From the NCBI GenBank assembly GCA_030017995.1, contig JASEGS010000006.1, positions 1-64,000 of the forward strand: DNA of 64,000 nucleotides, given 5' to 3'. Every line of letters begins with the position of its first letter. Position 1 is the stretch's first letter. Shown here in pieces: positions 49,629 through 59,253 of this stretch. The DNA is from Thermodesulfovibrionales bacterium. Lineage in GTDB: Bacteria; Nitrospirota; Thermodesulfovibrionia; Thermodesulfovibrionales; Dissulfurispiraceae. Below the pieces are notes generated by a model, which worked only from the letters and a program-made list of their open reading frames with translations, did not search any database and was not told the origin of the DNA. The position numbers and the translations under genes were made by a program.

Positions 49629-50513
49629 ATGTTTGTCTATCTAAACAATAAACTCGTTTTAGCGTCAGAGGCAAAGGTCTCTGTATTTGACCACGGCTTT
49701 CTTTATGGAGACGGAATATATGAGACCATGCGCGTTTATGACGGTGTGGTCTTTATGTTGGATGAGCACATCCAGAGATTGTTTCGCTCAGCGTCTTTTA
49801 TAGGACTTGATATTCCTAAAAACATATCTGATATCAAAATCGCTATCTATGAAACTCTGCAGGCAAATAAACTGACAAATGCGTATGTTAGATTAACAGT
49901 ATCCAGAGGAGAAGGTCCGATAGGGCTTGATCCTGACTTTTGCAAGGAACCTACATTTGTAATAATGACCAATGAATTCAAAAGCTACCCGAAATCGTAC
50001 TATGAGGATGGAATAAAACTAATAATCGCAAATGTCAGAAGGAATCTGAAAGAGGCATTGAATCCTCAGATAAAGTCCCTCAACTTCCTTAACAATATCC
50101 TTGCGAAAATAGAAGCAAAACAGGCAGATGTTTATGAGGCGATAATGTTGAATGTAGAGGGTTTTATTGCAGAAGGCACGATAATAAATATTTTCTTTGT
50201 TAAGGACGGTATATTATGCACTCCTTCTTTAGAATGCGGAATCCTTGACGGGATAACAAGGGCGCTGGTTATAGACCTTGCTGTGAGAAACGGTATCGAA
50301 GTAAGAGAAGGCGAATTCACTAAAGACGAGCTATACAACGCATCTGAAGTATTTATAACTAATACAACCATGGAAGTAATGCCTGTTTGCAGGGTTGATG
50401 ACAAAGGATTCAAGGTGGGAGAGGTATCAAGACTGCTGCTGAAAAAATACAGACAAGAGGTTACAGGATATGTCTATGAAAAGAAGGGAGAGCATCCTTC
50501 CATCTGGGAATGA
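49629..50513 (+). CDS. Class IV PLP aminotransferase (branched-chain type)
   Basis: Features of fold-type IV enzymes: VSVFDHGFLYGDGIYETMRVYDG, HIQRLFRSA, the PLP Lys in PQIKSLNFLNNILAK, EGFIAEGTIINIFFVKDG and EVFITNTTMEVMPV. The length of 294 aa fits IlvE, D-amino-acid aminotransferase and aminodeoxychorismate lyase alike. The conserved E-G-T-x-x-N segment favours IlvE-type use but does not prove it. It overlaps deoC by about 44 bases. Confidence 0.85.
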   Translation: MFVYLNNKLVLASEAKVSVFDHGFLYGDGIYETMRVYDGVVFMLDEHIQRLFRSASFIGLDIPKNISDIKIAIYETLQANKLTNAYVRLTVSRGEGPIGLDPDFCKEPTFVIMTNEFKSYPKSYYEDGIKLIIANVRRNLKEALNPQIKSLNFLNNILAKIEAKQADVYEAIMLNVEGFIAEGTIINIFFVKDGILCTPSLECGILDGITRALVIDLAVRNGIEVREGEFTKDELYNASEVFITNTTMEVMPVCRVDDKGFKVGEVSRLLLKKYRQEVTGYVYEKKGEHPSIWE

Positions 50514-51174
50514 AATAGCGCGGCTTATAGACCAAAGCCTTTTAAAACCTCAGGCTACAGAGGCAGATATTATCAGGCTCTGCAAAGGAGCAATAAAGCA
50601 TAATTTCTATTCTGTGTGTGTGAACCCGTATTATGTGCCTCTCTGCAAGGCGCTGCTCAGAGGGCATGATATAAAGGTGACAACTGTTATAGGATTTCCG
50701 CTGGGCATGACTTTAAAGGATATAAAGGTGAAAGAGGCAAAGCAATCAGTGCGTTACGGAGCTGATGAGCTGGACATAGTTATAAACATAGGCGCTGTGA
50801 AGTCAGGCAACTGGGATTATGTGGAAGAGGAGCTTTCAGAACTGATCATGGCCACAAGGTCATCTGTTCACAAGGTGATCATAGAAACATGCTATCTCAA
50901 TGATAAAGAAAAGATAATGGCTGCAAAAGCGGCAATAGCATGCGGCGCGAGGTTCATAAAGACATCCACAGGGTTCGGGACAAAAGGCGCTGTACTCAGG
51001 GATATAAGGCTTATTAAAAAAATTACTGGCAGCAAAGCTGGGATTAAAGCAGCAGGCGGAATAAAAACCCTCGCTCAGGCGCTGAGTTTTATAAAAGCAG
51101 GCGCGACAAGAATAGGGACAAGCTCAGGAGCGGAGATAATGGAAGAGGCAGCCAAAGGGAAACTTCAATTGTGA
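50470..51174 (+). CDS. deoC: Deoxyribose-phosphate aldolase
   Basis: DeoC cleaves 2-deoxyribose-5-phosphate to acetaldehyde and glyceraldehyde-3-phosphate. Its motifs include LIDQSLLKPQATEADI, FYSVCVNPYYVPLCKALL, TTVIGFPLGMTLKDIKVKEA, ELDIVINIGAVKSGNWDYVEEE, the Schiff-base lysine in ARFIKTSTGFGTKGA, and IKAAGGIKTLAQAL. The 234-aa length is normal. The start at 50470 (or ATG 50476) overlaps the aminotransferase end, and the 3' end overlaps hydA by 10 bases in convergent orientation. Confidence 0.94.
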   Translation: MSMKRRESILPSGNEIARLIDQSLLKPQATEADIIRLCKGAIKHNFYSVCVNPYYVPLCKALLRGHDIKVTTVIGFPLGMTLKDIKVKEAKQSVRYGADELDIVINIGAVKSGNWDYVEEELSELIMATRSSVHKVIIETCYLNDKEKIMAAKAAIACGARFIKTSTGFGTKGAVLRDIRLIKKITGSKAGIKAAGGIKTLAQALSFIKAGATRIGTSSGAEIMEEAAKGKLQL

Positions 51175-52445
51175 ATATGCACATGCACAGAGCATGATAT
51201 GCATGGGTCATAGCTTCTTATAATCCTTTCACAAGCTGTTTTTATGAAATCTGCAGGTTTATCCATGTTGTTTTGCAGGAAATGGTATATGTTCATCTCT
51301 ATATGTCCTAAGTTCTGGGACGTGGGGGGGATGATAGCGCAGTTCTTTACATATCCATTTTCATCAATCTCATATCTATGTATTAGTATGCCTCTGGGCG
51401 CTTCTGTTATCCATACTGCCTCGCCTGCTGCGGGCTCAAATTCAATAAAAGGTTTGTCAGGTTCTTCGTAGTCTTCGATGATCTTTATTGCCTCATTGAA
51501 TGCATATGCAATCTCTACAGACCTTGCTATTATGCCCATCTGAGTATTTTTAATAGGCAGCGCTACACCGGATTCTTTTATGATATTTCTGAGCTCTGAT
51601 GGCAGTTTTTCATGATTAAGGTTCAGCCTTGATATAGGCCCCACAATATACGGCCTTACTCCTGTATCTTCCTTTATTCCTGAATGGAGTGCTGTTGAAT
51701 ATTCCATCTGATATTCCTGAATCTTCTTTAGGAAACCATCCATTGTCAGGTCCAGACCGTTATTTGAAATGACTCTGCCTTCATTCAGCGGGTATTCATT
51801 GTCATGGCTTAAAGACACATATCCCATATCCAATGGATTTTCATCGAAGGGCAAACCTGCTGCCCATTTAATAGCGCTGACTGACTCATCATATGCCTTT
51901 TTAAGTTCAGGCAGCATGGCAGTCAAGGACTTTTTATGTGGAACTTTGTAAAATCCTCCCGCCCTTACAGATACAGGATGGATAGGTCTTCCGCCGAGGA
52001 TGCTCAAGATGTTATTGCCGATTTTTTTTAACCTCAGGCCTTTCTTTGCAATATTTAGATATTCTTTGCCAGCCCATGCGCTTTCAATACCGTAAAAATC
52101 AGGGCCGTTGAGCAGATAGACATGGAGGGCATGACTCTCTATCCATTCGCCGCAATACATTAATCTTCTTAATGCCTTTATTGATTTGTCTGTTTCGACC
52201 CCAAATATCTTCTCTAATGCGTGCACAGAGCTCATCTGGTATGCCACAGGGCATATCCCGCATATCCTCGCTGTGAAGTCCATCACATCTGAGAAATGTC
52301 TTCCGACAAGAAATGCCTCAAAGAACCTCGGGGCTTCAAATATCTTCAGGTTGAGTTTAGTGACTTTGCCGTTTTTCATATGAATGGAGATGCCACCTTC
52401 TCCTTCAACCCTCGACAGGTAATTAATCTTGATAGTTTTATTCAT
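51165..52445 (-). CDS. hydA: Group 3b NiFe hydrogenase large (catalytic) subunit HydA
   Basis: The NiFe site ligands are C62 and C65 in ARICGICPVAYQ and C415 and C418 in DPCISCSVH. SRVEGEGGISI at the N-terminus and the length of 426 aa fit the cytosolic bidirectional group 3b (sulfhydrogenase alpha). It oxidises H2 or evolves it with NADP(H) via the gamma subunit. Only five residues follow the conserved His421, so C-terminal processing, if any, removes a very short peptide. It is the last gene of hydBGDA; the maturation genes are not in this window. Confidence 0.95.
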   Translation of the reverse strand: MNKTIKINYLSRVEGEGGISIHMKNGKVTKLNLKIFEAPRFFEAFLVGRHFSDVMDFTARICGICPVAYQMSSVHALEKIFGVETDKSIKALRRLMYCGEWIESHALHVYLLNGPDFYGIESAWAGKEYLNIAKKGLRLKKIGNNILSILGGRPIHPVSVRAGGFYKVPHKKSLTAMLPELKKAYDESVSAIKWAAGLPFDENPLDMGYVSLSHDNEYPLNEGRVISNNGLDLTMDGFLKKIQEYQMEYSTALHSGIKEDTGVRPYIVGPISRLNLNHEKLPSELRNIIKESGVALPIKNTQMGIIARSVEIAYAFNEAIKIIEDYEEPDKPFIEFEPAAGEAVWITEAPRGILIHRYEIDENGYVKNCAIIPPTSQNLGHIEMNIYHFLQNNMDKPADFIKTACERIIRSYDPCISCSVHVHIHN

Positions 52446-52512
52446 TGATCTAACACTTACTTATTTCATAACTATTCACTGTCATCTGACCTTTATCTAA
52501 TCGGGCAAACGA

Positions 52513-53274
52513 TTATCTGCCTTCAAGTCGCACTTTCCTGTAAGCATATGTATTCATTTTATCCAGTAACTGAATACACTCATTTTGTGTTAAGCCCATA
52601 TCCTGAAACTGTTTTAAGAGGGACTCTATGTTTGCTTCTTCTTTCGGGCCGAAACATCCGTAACATGCCTTTCCAAAGGAAGGGCACAATACACCGCAGC
52701 CTGTCTTTGTGATTGGTCCAAGACATGGCTCTCCATTTGTGACCAGCAAACATGGTATGCCTTTGCCTTTGCAATCCATGCAAAGGCTGTATTTAGGAAT
52801 ACCCGGTCTTTTCCCAATAAGAAAGGAGACCATTGTCTCCACCATCGCCTCTTTATTTATGGGACATCCCCACAATTCATAATCCACAAATACATGCTCT
52901 GATATGGGTGTTGATGCAGGAAGGGCGTCTATAAAATCCGGCGATGGATAGACATACTGTTTATACGATGAAAGGCTTGCCAAGTTTCTCAATGCCTGCA
53001 GCCCTCCTGAAGTGGCGCATGCTCCGATGGTTATCAAGCGCCGTGACCTTTCCCTTATGTCCATGATGTCCTGCCTTTGCCTTTCTGCGGATATGGAGCC
53101 TTCCACAATAGCTATGTCAAACTGGCCTTTTAGAGGACTGTCAGATGCCTCACGGAAATAAGAAATATCAAAGAGTTCAATGAAGTCTAATATCTCATCC
53201 TCAAGGTTTAGGATGGAAAGCTGGCATCCATCGCATGAAGCGAATTTAAATATGCCTATTTTAGGCTTCTTCAT
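52513..53274 (-). CDS. hydD: Group 3b NiFe hydrogenase small subunit HydD
   Basis: The small subunit begins with GIFKFASCDGCQLSILNLED (C14 and C17 of the proximal cluster), then IGACATSGGLQALRN and CPINKEAMVE. Cys-rich motifs for [4Fe-4S] clusters follow (CMDCKGKGIPC, GEPCLGPITKTGCG and CPSFGKACYGCFGP). It relays electrons between the NiFe site in HydA and the FAD/FeS module HydGB. The 253-aa length is usual. Confidence 0.94.
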   Translation of the reverse strand: MKKPKIGIFKFASCDGCQLSILNLEDEILDFIELFDISYFREASDSPLKGQFDIAIVEGSISAERQRQDIMDIRERSRRLITIGACATSGGLQALRNLASLSSYKQYVYPSPDFIDALPASTPISEHVFVDYELWGCPINKEAMVETMVSFLIGKRPGIPKYSLCMDCKGKGIPCLLVTNGEPCLGPITKTGCGVLCPSFGKACYGCFGPKEEANIESLLKQFQDMGLTQNECIQLLDKMNTYAYRKVRLEGR

Positions 53275-54105
53275 TTAAATCTCCTTTATCCACAAAAACC
53301 CTGCTATTTCTGAGAACCTGAATACAGGACCATTTTTGCATACAAATTTAGGACCGAAGAAACAATGGCCACAGATACCCATGCCGCAATTCATGTTCCT
53401 CTCTATTGAAATAAATATCCTTTCCGCAGGGACGTTTTTCAATGTCAACATCTTTACAGTGTTCTGCATCATCACCTCAGGTCCGCATATAAAAAACATT
53501 GTATTAATGGGATTGAATGAAACCTTGTTTAAAAGCCCTGTTATAAGCCCCACATCGCCATGCCAATACTCCTCAGGGTCAGCTTTGTCAACTGTCAGAT
53601 GCACTTCGAACACGGAGCTGTATCTCGGATACTCATCTCTGAAGATGATGTCCTTTGGAGTTTTTGCGCCATACAATAAAACATTTCTCCTTTTTATATC
53701 TTTTGTTTTTACTATTTCTCTTATGACTGACCTCAGTGGCGCTATACCCAAGCCTCCTCCTATGATCATTAAATCCCTCTCTTTAATCTCTGAAAGGGGC
53801 CATCCATTGCCGAACGGGCCTCTAATGCCTATTGCGCTGCCTGTGCTTAAGCTCGATATATGGGTTGTAACATCACCTGCGATCCTGATTGTGTGCATGA
53901 GGTCGTGATCTGAAGATGCGGAGCTTATAGATATAGGCGCTTCGCCTATTGCAGGGACATACAACATATTGAACTGCCCTGGTTTGAATTTATATTTCTT
54001 CTGAACAAACTTGTCAGTTATCTGCAATGCATAGGTGGCAGTATCTCTCGTCTCTTTCTTTATCCACTTTATTTTAGCCTCAAAGGGTATTGACTTATCG
54101 TGCAT
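53275..54105 (-). CDS. hydG: Sulfhydrogenase gamma subunit, NAD(P)-binding flavoprotein HydG
   Basis: A ferredoxin-NADP reductase-like protein: FAD-binding KFKPGQFNMLYVPAIGEAPIS, the NAD(P)-binding IIGGGLGIAPLRSVI and FFICGPEVMM, and a C-terminal [2Fe-2S] site in NCGMGICGHCFFGPKFVCKN. The start at 54105 (MHDKSIPF) overlaps hydB by 11 bases; the frame is open to 54126. It connects the hydrogenase to NAD(P)H. Confidence 0.93.
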   Translation of the reverse strand: MHDKSIPFEAKIKWIKKETRDTATYALQITDKFVQKKYKFKPGQFNMLYVPAIGEAPISISSASSDHDLMHTIRIAGDVTTHISSLSTGSAIGIRGPFGNGWPLSEIKERDLMIIGGGLGIAPLRSVIREIVKTKDIKRRNVLLYGAKTPKDIIFRDEYPRYSSVFEVHLTVDKADPEEYWHGDVGLITGLLNKVSFNPINTMFFICGPEVMMQNTVKMLTLKNVPAERIFISIERNMNCGMGICGHCFFGPKFVCKNGPVFRFSEIAGFLWIKEI

Positions 54106-55201
54106 TTCTGAGCGCCTCCAGTTCATGGGTTATGTCTATTCCCACAGGACACCATGTTATGCATCTGCCGCACCCCACACAGCCCGGCAAACCAAATTGT
54201 TCGAAAGTATATGCCAGTTTGTGGGACATCCACTGTCTGTACCTTGCTTTTCTTGAAGGCCTGAAGTTGCCTCCGTGAACCCTCGCAAAGTTCTTTGAAA
54301 AGCATGAGTCCCAAGCCCTTATCCTTACCCCTGATAGTCCCTCTGATTTCTTAAGGACTCCTGATAGACTGACAAGGTCATAACTTGAATTGCAGAAACA
54401 GGTGGGGCAGACCTGTGTGCAATTGCCGCATTCAAGGTCGCGTTTCTCTATCTCTGCCCACCTTGGATGTTCAAGGTTTCTGTAAATCAGCCAAGGCAGT
54501 TCGTCAAATTTGATGGCTTTCTTCATCGCCTTTCCGCACCTTTGTATGCTCTCATTCCTTTCTTTCATATCATTGTCATTAACCCTATCCTGCTGCAATC
54601 CGGTCAGCAGCCTCTCTCCTGCAACTGTCCCTGTTTCGAGGATAAAAGAATCCCTGATCTCTGTGATGACAATGTCAAAATAGTCTTTCACCTCAGGGCC
54701 TGTGCCAATGGATTGGCAGAAGCAGTTGTCGCCGGGATAAATACAGTTGACTGCCATGATAAAACAATTCTTTCTTAAGGATTCATATGTCTTGTCTCTA
54801 ATATGTTCTCCTGAAAAGACCCTGTCGTATAGTTTCATGGCCGATATGTCACATGCCCTGATGCCTATGAAGGCAAATGGTTTTTCGTCGCTATTTGACG
54901 GGCTTATGGTTATTCCTTTTTTTGACTTTTCAAACCTGAAGATCTCTGCAAAAGGTGGATGAAGGAATCGTTTGAAAGAATCAGGACCCGGTGAAAAGGA
55001 AAAAACTTCAGCATTTTCTCCCTGTTTGAGTTTGTAGCAGCCAGGAGACTGCTGATCCCTATAGCCTGCAGGTATATCATGAAATTCAATTTCTGAAAGT
55101 ATAATTGCGTTGTTTTCAATCTTTGGTCCGATGAGCTTGTGGGAAGATTTTAATCTGTCAAAGATATGGCTGAGGTTGTATTTCTGTATCTTTATTATCA
55201 T
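54095..55201 (-). CDS. hydB: Sulfhydrogenase beta subunit, [4Fe-4S] protein HydB
   Basis: Typical of group 3b HydB: AFIGIRACDISAMKLYDRVF, NCIYPGDNCFCQSIGTGPE and two C-terminal [4Fe-4S] motifs (CGNCTQVCPTCFC and CVGCGRCITWCPVGID). It forms the outer electron-transfer part with HydG and may carry sulfur reductase activity. The start at 55201 (MIIKIQKY) is used; the frame is open to 55273 without support. It heads the operon hydB-hydG-hydD-hydA, the same order as in Thermococcales. Confidence 0.92.
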   Translation of the reverse strand: MIIKIQKYNLSHIFDRLKSSHKLIGPKIENNAIILSEIEFHDIPAGYRDQQSPGCYKLKQGENAEVFSFSPGPDSFKRFLHPPFAEIFRFEKSKKGITISPSNSDEKPFAFIGIRACDISAMKLYDRVFSGEHIRDKTYESLRKNCFIMAVNCIYPGDNCFCQSIGTGPEVKDYFDIVITEIRDSFILETGTVAGERLLTGLQQDRVNDNDMKERNESIQRCGKAMKKAIKFDELPWLIYRNLEHPRWAEIEKRDLECGNCTQVCPTCFCNSSYDLVSLSGVLKKSEGLSGVRIRAWDSCFSKNFARVHGGNFRPSRKARYRQWMSHKLAYTFEQFGLPGCVGCGRCITWCPVGIDITHELEALRNAR

Positions 55202-55225
55202 AGAGCACCGATAAGCGTAGTAAAA

Positions 55226-55255
55226 TTGACAAAGCTTTAATATTAAGTTTACACT
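55226..55255 (+). promoter_or_regulatory. Promoter of the trigger-factor gene
   Basis: A perfect TTGACA at 55226-55231, an 18-base spacer and TACACT at 55250-55255 lie 70 bases before the TTG start of tig. Confidence 0.45.
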
Positions 55256-55325
55256 AAAAAGGCTAAAAATCAAGCACTAAGCTTTTCAGCTAAATTTATT
55301 ATCCAAAATTATCAGGAGGAAGAAA

Positions 55326-56561
55326 TTGTTAAAGACACTCGAAGATATTTCGCCGACAAGAAAACGGCTCAAGATAGAAATACCGGCAGAGGTTGTTGAA
55401 TCAGAGATCCAGAAGGCATTGCTCAATCTGCAGAGCAAAGCGAAGCTGCCCGGGTTTAGGCCCGGCAAGGCGCCAATGGCTATGATAGAAAAGAAATTCG
55501 GAAAAGATGTAGAGGCAGAAGTTTTGGAAAGGATTATTCCTGAGTCCTATTTGGAGGCAGTAAAGGAGGCTGACATAAAGCCTGTTATGCAGCCTATAAT
55601 CGAGGAGCCCTACGAATTCCAGAGAAATTCGCCTATTTCCATGACATTGAATGTTGAGGTCAGACCAAAGGTCGAAAACCTTAGCTATGAAGGCATAAAT
55701 ATCAAGGAGATACCGGTTGAGGTTAAGGATGAAGATGTAGACAAGGTGCTGGAGAGTCTTGCAGAGGAAAGGGCTGTTTACGAATTCTCAGAAGATGCCA
55801 TTAATTCAGGAGACCTGATAACTATTGATTATACAGTAGCAGACGAGGGCGCTGAATCAAAGGACGTTGTCCTGAAGGTAGGCAGCGGACATTATCCAGC
55901 GGAATTCTTTGATGCCATTACAGGCAGGAAGAAAGATGAGGAATTGGAAGTCGAGGCAACCTTTTCTGACGATTCTCGGTCCCAGTTTGCAGGCAAAAGG
56001 GTGAAATTCAAAATAAAGATAAAAGATGTTAAAAGGCGCAACGTGCCTGCTATTGATAATGAATTTGCAAAGGATTTGGGTTTTGATAACCTTGAATCAT
56101 TAAAGGAAAAGCTGAAAGACAATATTTTAGTATCTAAAAGTAAAGAAGCAGACTCGACTAAACAAAAGGAGATTCTGGATAGGATTATAGAGTCTCATTC
56201 ATTTGAGTTGCCTGAAGGGCTTTTGAATTCTGAAATCGGTGGTATAATTGGTGAGATAAGGGCTGCTGGCAAAGATGACAGGCCTGATGAGGCCCTTAGA
56301 GAAGAGATAAAATCCCTTGCGGAAAAAAGAGTAAAGGCATCCATCCTTCTGGAGGCAATAGGGGAGAAAGAGGGTATAACTGCAACGGATGAGGATATGA
56401 AGGAAGAGATATTTAAAATGTCCCAGAGGTTTTATATGTCGCCGGAAAATGTGATGAAATACTATATCACAAGGGATGGTTCTTTAGGCGGGCTGAGGCG
56501 GAGTGTTTTTGAAAAAAAGGTGTTAGGTTTTCTTTTAAGTAAAGCGGTAATAGAAAAATAA
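55326..56561 (+). CDS. tig: Trigger factor, ribosome-associated chaperone
   Basis: The 411-aa protein has the ribosome-binding N-domain with the signature KLPGFRPGKAPMAMIEKKFG, a PPIase (FKBP-type) middle domain (SGDLITIDYTVADEGA and the shortened loop KVGSGHYPAEFFDAITG) and a C-terminal helical arm. It starts with TTG 55326, strongly supported by CAGGAGGA 6-12 bases upstream. It is followed by clpP and clpX, the classical tig-clpP-clpX order. Confidence 0.95.
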   Translation: MLKTLEDISPTRKRLKIEIPAEVVESEIQKALLNLQSKAKLPGFRPGKAPMAMIEKKFGKDVEAEVLERIIPESYLEAVKEADIKPVMQPIIEEPYEFQRNSPISMTLNVEVRPKVENLSYEGINIKEIPVEVKDEDVDKVLESLAEERAVYEFSEDAINSGDLITIDYTVADEGAESKDVVLKVGSGHYPAEFFDAITGRKKDEELEVEATFSDDSRSQFAGKRVKFKIKIKDVKRRNVPAIDNEFAKDLGFDNLESLKEKLKDNILVSKSKEADSTKQKEILDRIIESHSFELPEGLLNSEIGGIIGEIRAAGKDDRPDEALREEIKSLAEKRVKASILLEAIGEKEGITATDEDMKEEIFKMSQRFYMSPENVMKYYITRDGSLGGLRRSVFEKKVLGFLLSKAVIEK

Positions 56562-56583
56562 CTAAAGAAGATTGGAGATTAAA

Positions 56584-57186
56584 ATGAGTATAGTTCCCAT
56601 AGTTATAGAACAGACAGGCAGGACAGAGAGGGTTTACGATATCTATTCGAGGCTGCTTAAGGATAGGATAATCTTTATAGGCACTGCCATAGATGACAAT
56701 GTGGCGAATGTAGTAATAGCGCAACTGCTTTTTTTGCAGACCGAAGACCCTGATAAGGATATTCACATCTATATTAATTCACCCGGCGGGGTTGTCTCAG
56801 CAGGTCTTGCTATATATGACACCCTGCAGTATGTTAAACCTGATATAGCCACTTATTGTATCGGGCAGGCAGCGAGCATGGGCGCCTTGCTTCTTTGCGC
56901 AGGTACAAAGGGAAAGCGTTTTGCGCTTCCTCATTCACGTATAATGATACATCAGCCTATAGGAGGATTTTATGGGCAGGCGACGGATGTCGAGATACAT
57001 GCAAGAGAAATATTGAAGATGAAACAGACCTTGAATGGTATTTTAGCCAGACATACAGCACAGCCTTTTGAAAAGATACAGGCAGACACTGAAAGGGATT
57101 TCTTCATGTCAGGCGAGGATGCAAAGAATTATGGCATAGTGGATGATGTGATAGCCACCATAAAGGAGACAAAGAAGAAGAGTTAG
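56584..57186 (+). CDS. clpP: ATP-dependent Clp protease proteolytic subunit
   Basis: The catalytic triad is S98 in [12 protein letters not shown]123 in MIHQP and D172 in TERDFFMS, matching E. coli S97, H122 and D171. [17 protein letters not shown] is the oxyanion region. The start at 56584 ([19 protein letters not shown]) is the canonical N-terminus; the frame's earlier TTG at 56572 is not used. The 200-aa length is normal. Confidence 0.97.
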   Translation: MSIVPIVIEQTGRTERVYDIYSRLLKDRIIFIGTAIDDNVANVVIAQLLFLQTEDPDKDIHIYINSPGGVVSAGLAIYDTLQYVKPDIATYCIGQAASMGALLLCAGTKGKRFALPHSRIMIHQPIGGFYGQATDVEIHAREILKMKQTLNGILARHTAQPFEKIQADTERDFFMSGEDAKNYGIVDDVIATIKETKKKS

Positions 57187-57196
57187 GGGGTTTTTG

Positions 57197-58435
57197 ATGG
57201 CAAAAAAGATGAGTGAAAATGTCCTCAGATGCTCTTTTTGTGGAAAGGGACAGGATGAGGTTAAAAAACTGATTGCAGGTCCTATGGTTTATATATGTGA
57301 CGAATGCGTTGGTTTATGCAATGAGATAATAGATGAAGAGCTGCAGACACCGGGAGCTAAGACATCAAAGAAACTGCCTGCTCCGTCTGAAATACATGAA
57401 TTTCTGAATGATTATGTTATAGGACAGGATAAGGCTAAAAAGATACTTTCTGTAGCTGTCCACAACCATTATAAGAGGATATTCAACGCCTCAATTTTAG
57501 ATGTAGAACTTCAAAAGAGCAATATACTGCTTATCGGACCAACCGGTACCGGCAAAACACTTCTCGCTCAAACTCTCGCCAGATTTCTTGATGTGCCTTT
57601 TACTATTGCGGATGCAACAACGCTTACAGAGGCTGGATATGTTGGAGAAGATGTGGAGAATGTGCTTCTCAAGCTGCTTCAGGCAGCAGATTATGATGTC
57701 GAAAAGGCTCAGATGGGTATAATCTATATTGACGAGATTGACAAGATCAGCCGCAAGTCAGACAGCCCTTCCATCACAAGAGATGTCTCAGGGGAGGGGG
57801 TTCAACAAGCGCTGTTAAAAATAATAGAAGGGACTATCGCAAATATCCCGCCTCAGGGGGGTAGAAAACATCCTCAGCAGGAGTATATTCAGCTTAATAC
57901 AACCAATATACTTTTTATATGCGGCGGCGCCTTTGTAGGACTGGATAAGATTATTGAGCAGAGAATAGGCAAGAGAAGCATAGGATTTGGCGCCGCACTC
58001 GGCGTGCCGGAGAAAAAGACCAAGAATATACTTAACCTTGTTGAGCCTGAGGATTTGATGAAATACGGGCTTATCCCTGAGTTTATAGGCAGGCTTCCGG
58101 TTGTGGCGACTCTCGCTGAGCTGGATGAAACAGCCCTAATCAAGATTTTAACAGAACCTAAAAATGCCCTGACAAAACAGTACCAAAAACTGCTTGCTCT
58201 GGATAAGGTTCGCTTGAAATTTACTGATGGAGCATTGTCTGCTATAGCTAAAAGGGCTGTTGACAGGAAAGCAGGGGCGAGGGGATTAAGGGCAATACTG
58301 GAAGATGTAATGCTTGATGTCATGTATGAGATCCCTTCCCAGAAGGATGTGACCGAGTGTGTCATAAATGAGGAGGCCATTACTAAAAGGGAAAAGCCGA
58401 TTATTGTTTATGAAAAGAAGGCAGAATCAGCGTAA
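57197..58435 (+). CDS. clpX: ATP-dependent Clp protease ATPase subunit ClpX
   Basis: The N-terminal zinc-binding domain has C12, C15, C34 and C37 ([12 protein letters not shown] and CDECV). The AAA+ core has Walker [19 protein letters not shown], Walker [12 protein letters not shown], the pore loop region [11 protein letters not shown] and the IGF loop (RSIGFGA) that docks on ClpP. It unfolds substrates for ClpP, encoded 10 bases upstream. ATG 57197 follows TTAGGGGG at a good distance. Confidence 0.97.
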   Translation: MAKKMSENVLRCSFCGKGQDEVKKLIAGPMVYICDECVGLCNEIIDEELQTPGAKTSKKLPAPSEIHEFLNDYVIGQDKAKKILSVAVHNHYKRIFNASILDVELQKSNILLIGPTGTGKTLLAQTLARFLDVPFTIADATTLTEAGYVGEDVENVLLKLLQAADYDVEKAQMGIIYIDEIDKISRKSDSPSITRDVSGEGVQQALLKIIEGTIANIPPQGGRKHPQQEYIQLNTTNILFICGGAFVGLDKIIEQRIGKRSIGFGAALGVPEKKTKNILNLVEPEDLMKYGLIPEFIGRLPVVATLAELDETALIKILTEPKNALTKQYQKLLALDKVRLKFTDGALSAIAKRAVDRKAGARGLRAILEDVMLDVMYEIPSQKDVTECVINEEAITKREKPIIVYEKKAESA

Positions 58436-58855
58436 GGATTTTTCCATCGCCTTTTTTATTGCATCTCTGAGTTCAGGATCTTCAAGGTTCGAGATGGTTT
58501 GATCTATCCAGACGGCGTCTTGATTATTCAAAGGTTTTGAAGCCCGGTCATTTTTTGCAACTTTTTGAATGTTTTTAGTGTAAACTCTTCCATGCTTAAG
58601 CCTTACATTGCTGATGCCATAAGGTTGAAGCTTTTTGAGCATATCCTGCCTAAAGAACTTTAATTGTCCAAGCCATGCAGGGGAATCAACATTTATTGTT
58701 AATTCCTTATTGGTTAAATCTACAGGGTATGTGTGGAGCGACAGGGGTTCACCAAATATATTCCTCCATTCGCTCTGGATGGAATAAAGTTTGATTCTAT
58801 CCTCTATGCCGAGGTTTTTGAATATGGACGAAAGGACAGAGGCGGCTGATTTCAT
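58427..58855 (-). CDS. DUF721 / DciA-like protein
   Basis: The protein ([20 protein letters not shown]) has the DUF721 pattern of a helical start, a KH-like centre ([24 protein letters not shown] and [18 protein letters not shown]) and a variable tail. DciA proteins help load the replicative helicase DnaB in bacteria without DnaC. The frame is open to 58921, but the start at 58855 matches the family and leaves the heptad repeat (58858-58885) in the leader directly before the ATG. It overlaps clpX's end by 9 bases. Confidence 0.75.
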   Translation of the reverse strand: MKSAASVLSSIFKNLGIEDRIKLYSIQSEWRNIFGEPLSLHTYPVDLTNKELTINVDSPAWLGQLKFFRQDMLKKLQPYGISNVRLKHGRVYTKNIQKVAKNDRASKPLNNQDAVWIDQTISNLEDPELRDAIKKAMEKSLR

Positions 58856-58857
58856 TT

Positions 58858-58885
58858 CAGATTGCAGATTGCAGATTGCAGATTT
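58858..58885. repeat. Heptad repeat (CAGATTG)4 before the DciA-like gene
   Basis: Three exact CAGATTG units and one CAGATTT lie immediately upstream of the probable start codon (58855, minus strand), so the repeat sits where a ribosome-binding site would be. Confidence 0.88.
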
Positions 58886-58941
58886 TATTTTGAGGCTGTT
58901 GTTTAAATCATAAGTCTGCAATCATCATCTGGAATTTTTAA

Positions 58942-59130
58942 TTAGGCTGCTTTTACTACCTTTTTAGAGCGGAGACACCTTGTGCAGACATATGCCCGTT
59001 TTGTGCCGCCATTTGTCTGGATTCTAATCTTCTGAATATTAGGCATGAGGATGCGCTTTGTCTTATTGTTTGCGTGACTTACATTATTGCCGACCACTTT
59101 TTTCTTTCCACATACAGAACAACTTGCCAT
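58942..59130 (-). CDS. rpmB: 50S ribosomal protein L28
   Basis: The 62-aa protein reads [20 protein letters not shown], then [13 protein letters not shown] and [15 protein letters not shown], the zinc-binding L28 form with CxxC pairs at both ends. It diverges from infB, 123 bases away. Confidence 0.97.
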   Translation of the reverse strand: MASCSVCGKKKVVGNNVSHANNKTKRILMPNIQKIRIQTNGGTKRAYVCTRCLRSKKVVKAA

Positions 59131-59253
59131 AAAGCCTCCAAACGGATTTTAGTTTTTAACCAAAATTGAATAAATAAAGTCTTTTATGATAACATTTTAA
59201 GAACATTGTTACAAGCATTAAGTGAATTAAAGCAAATTGGAGGTCTTTAGTAA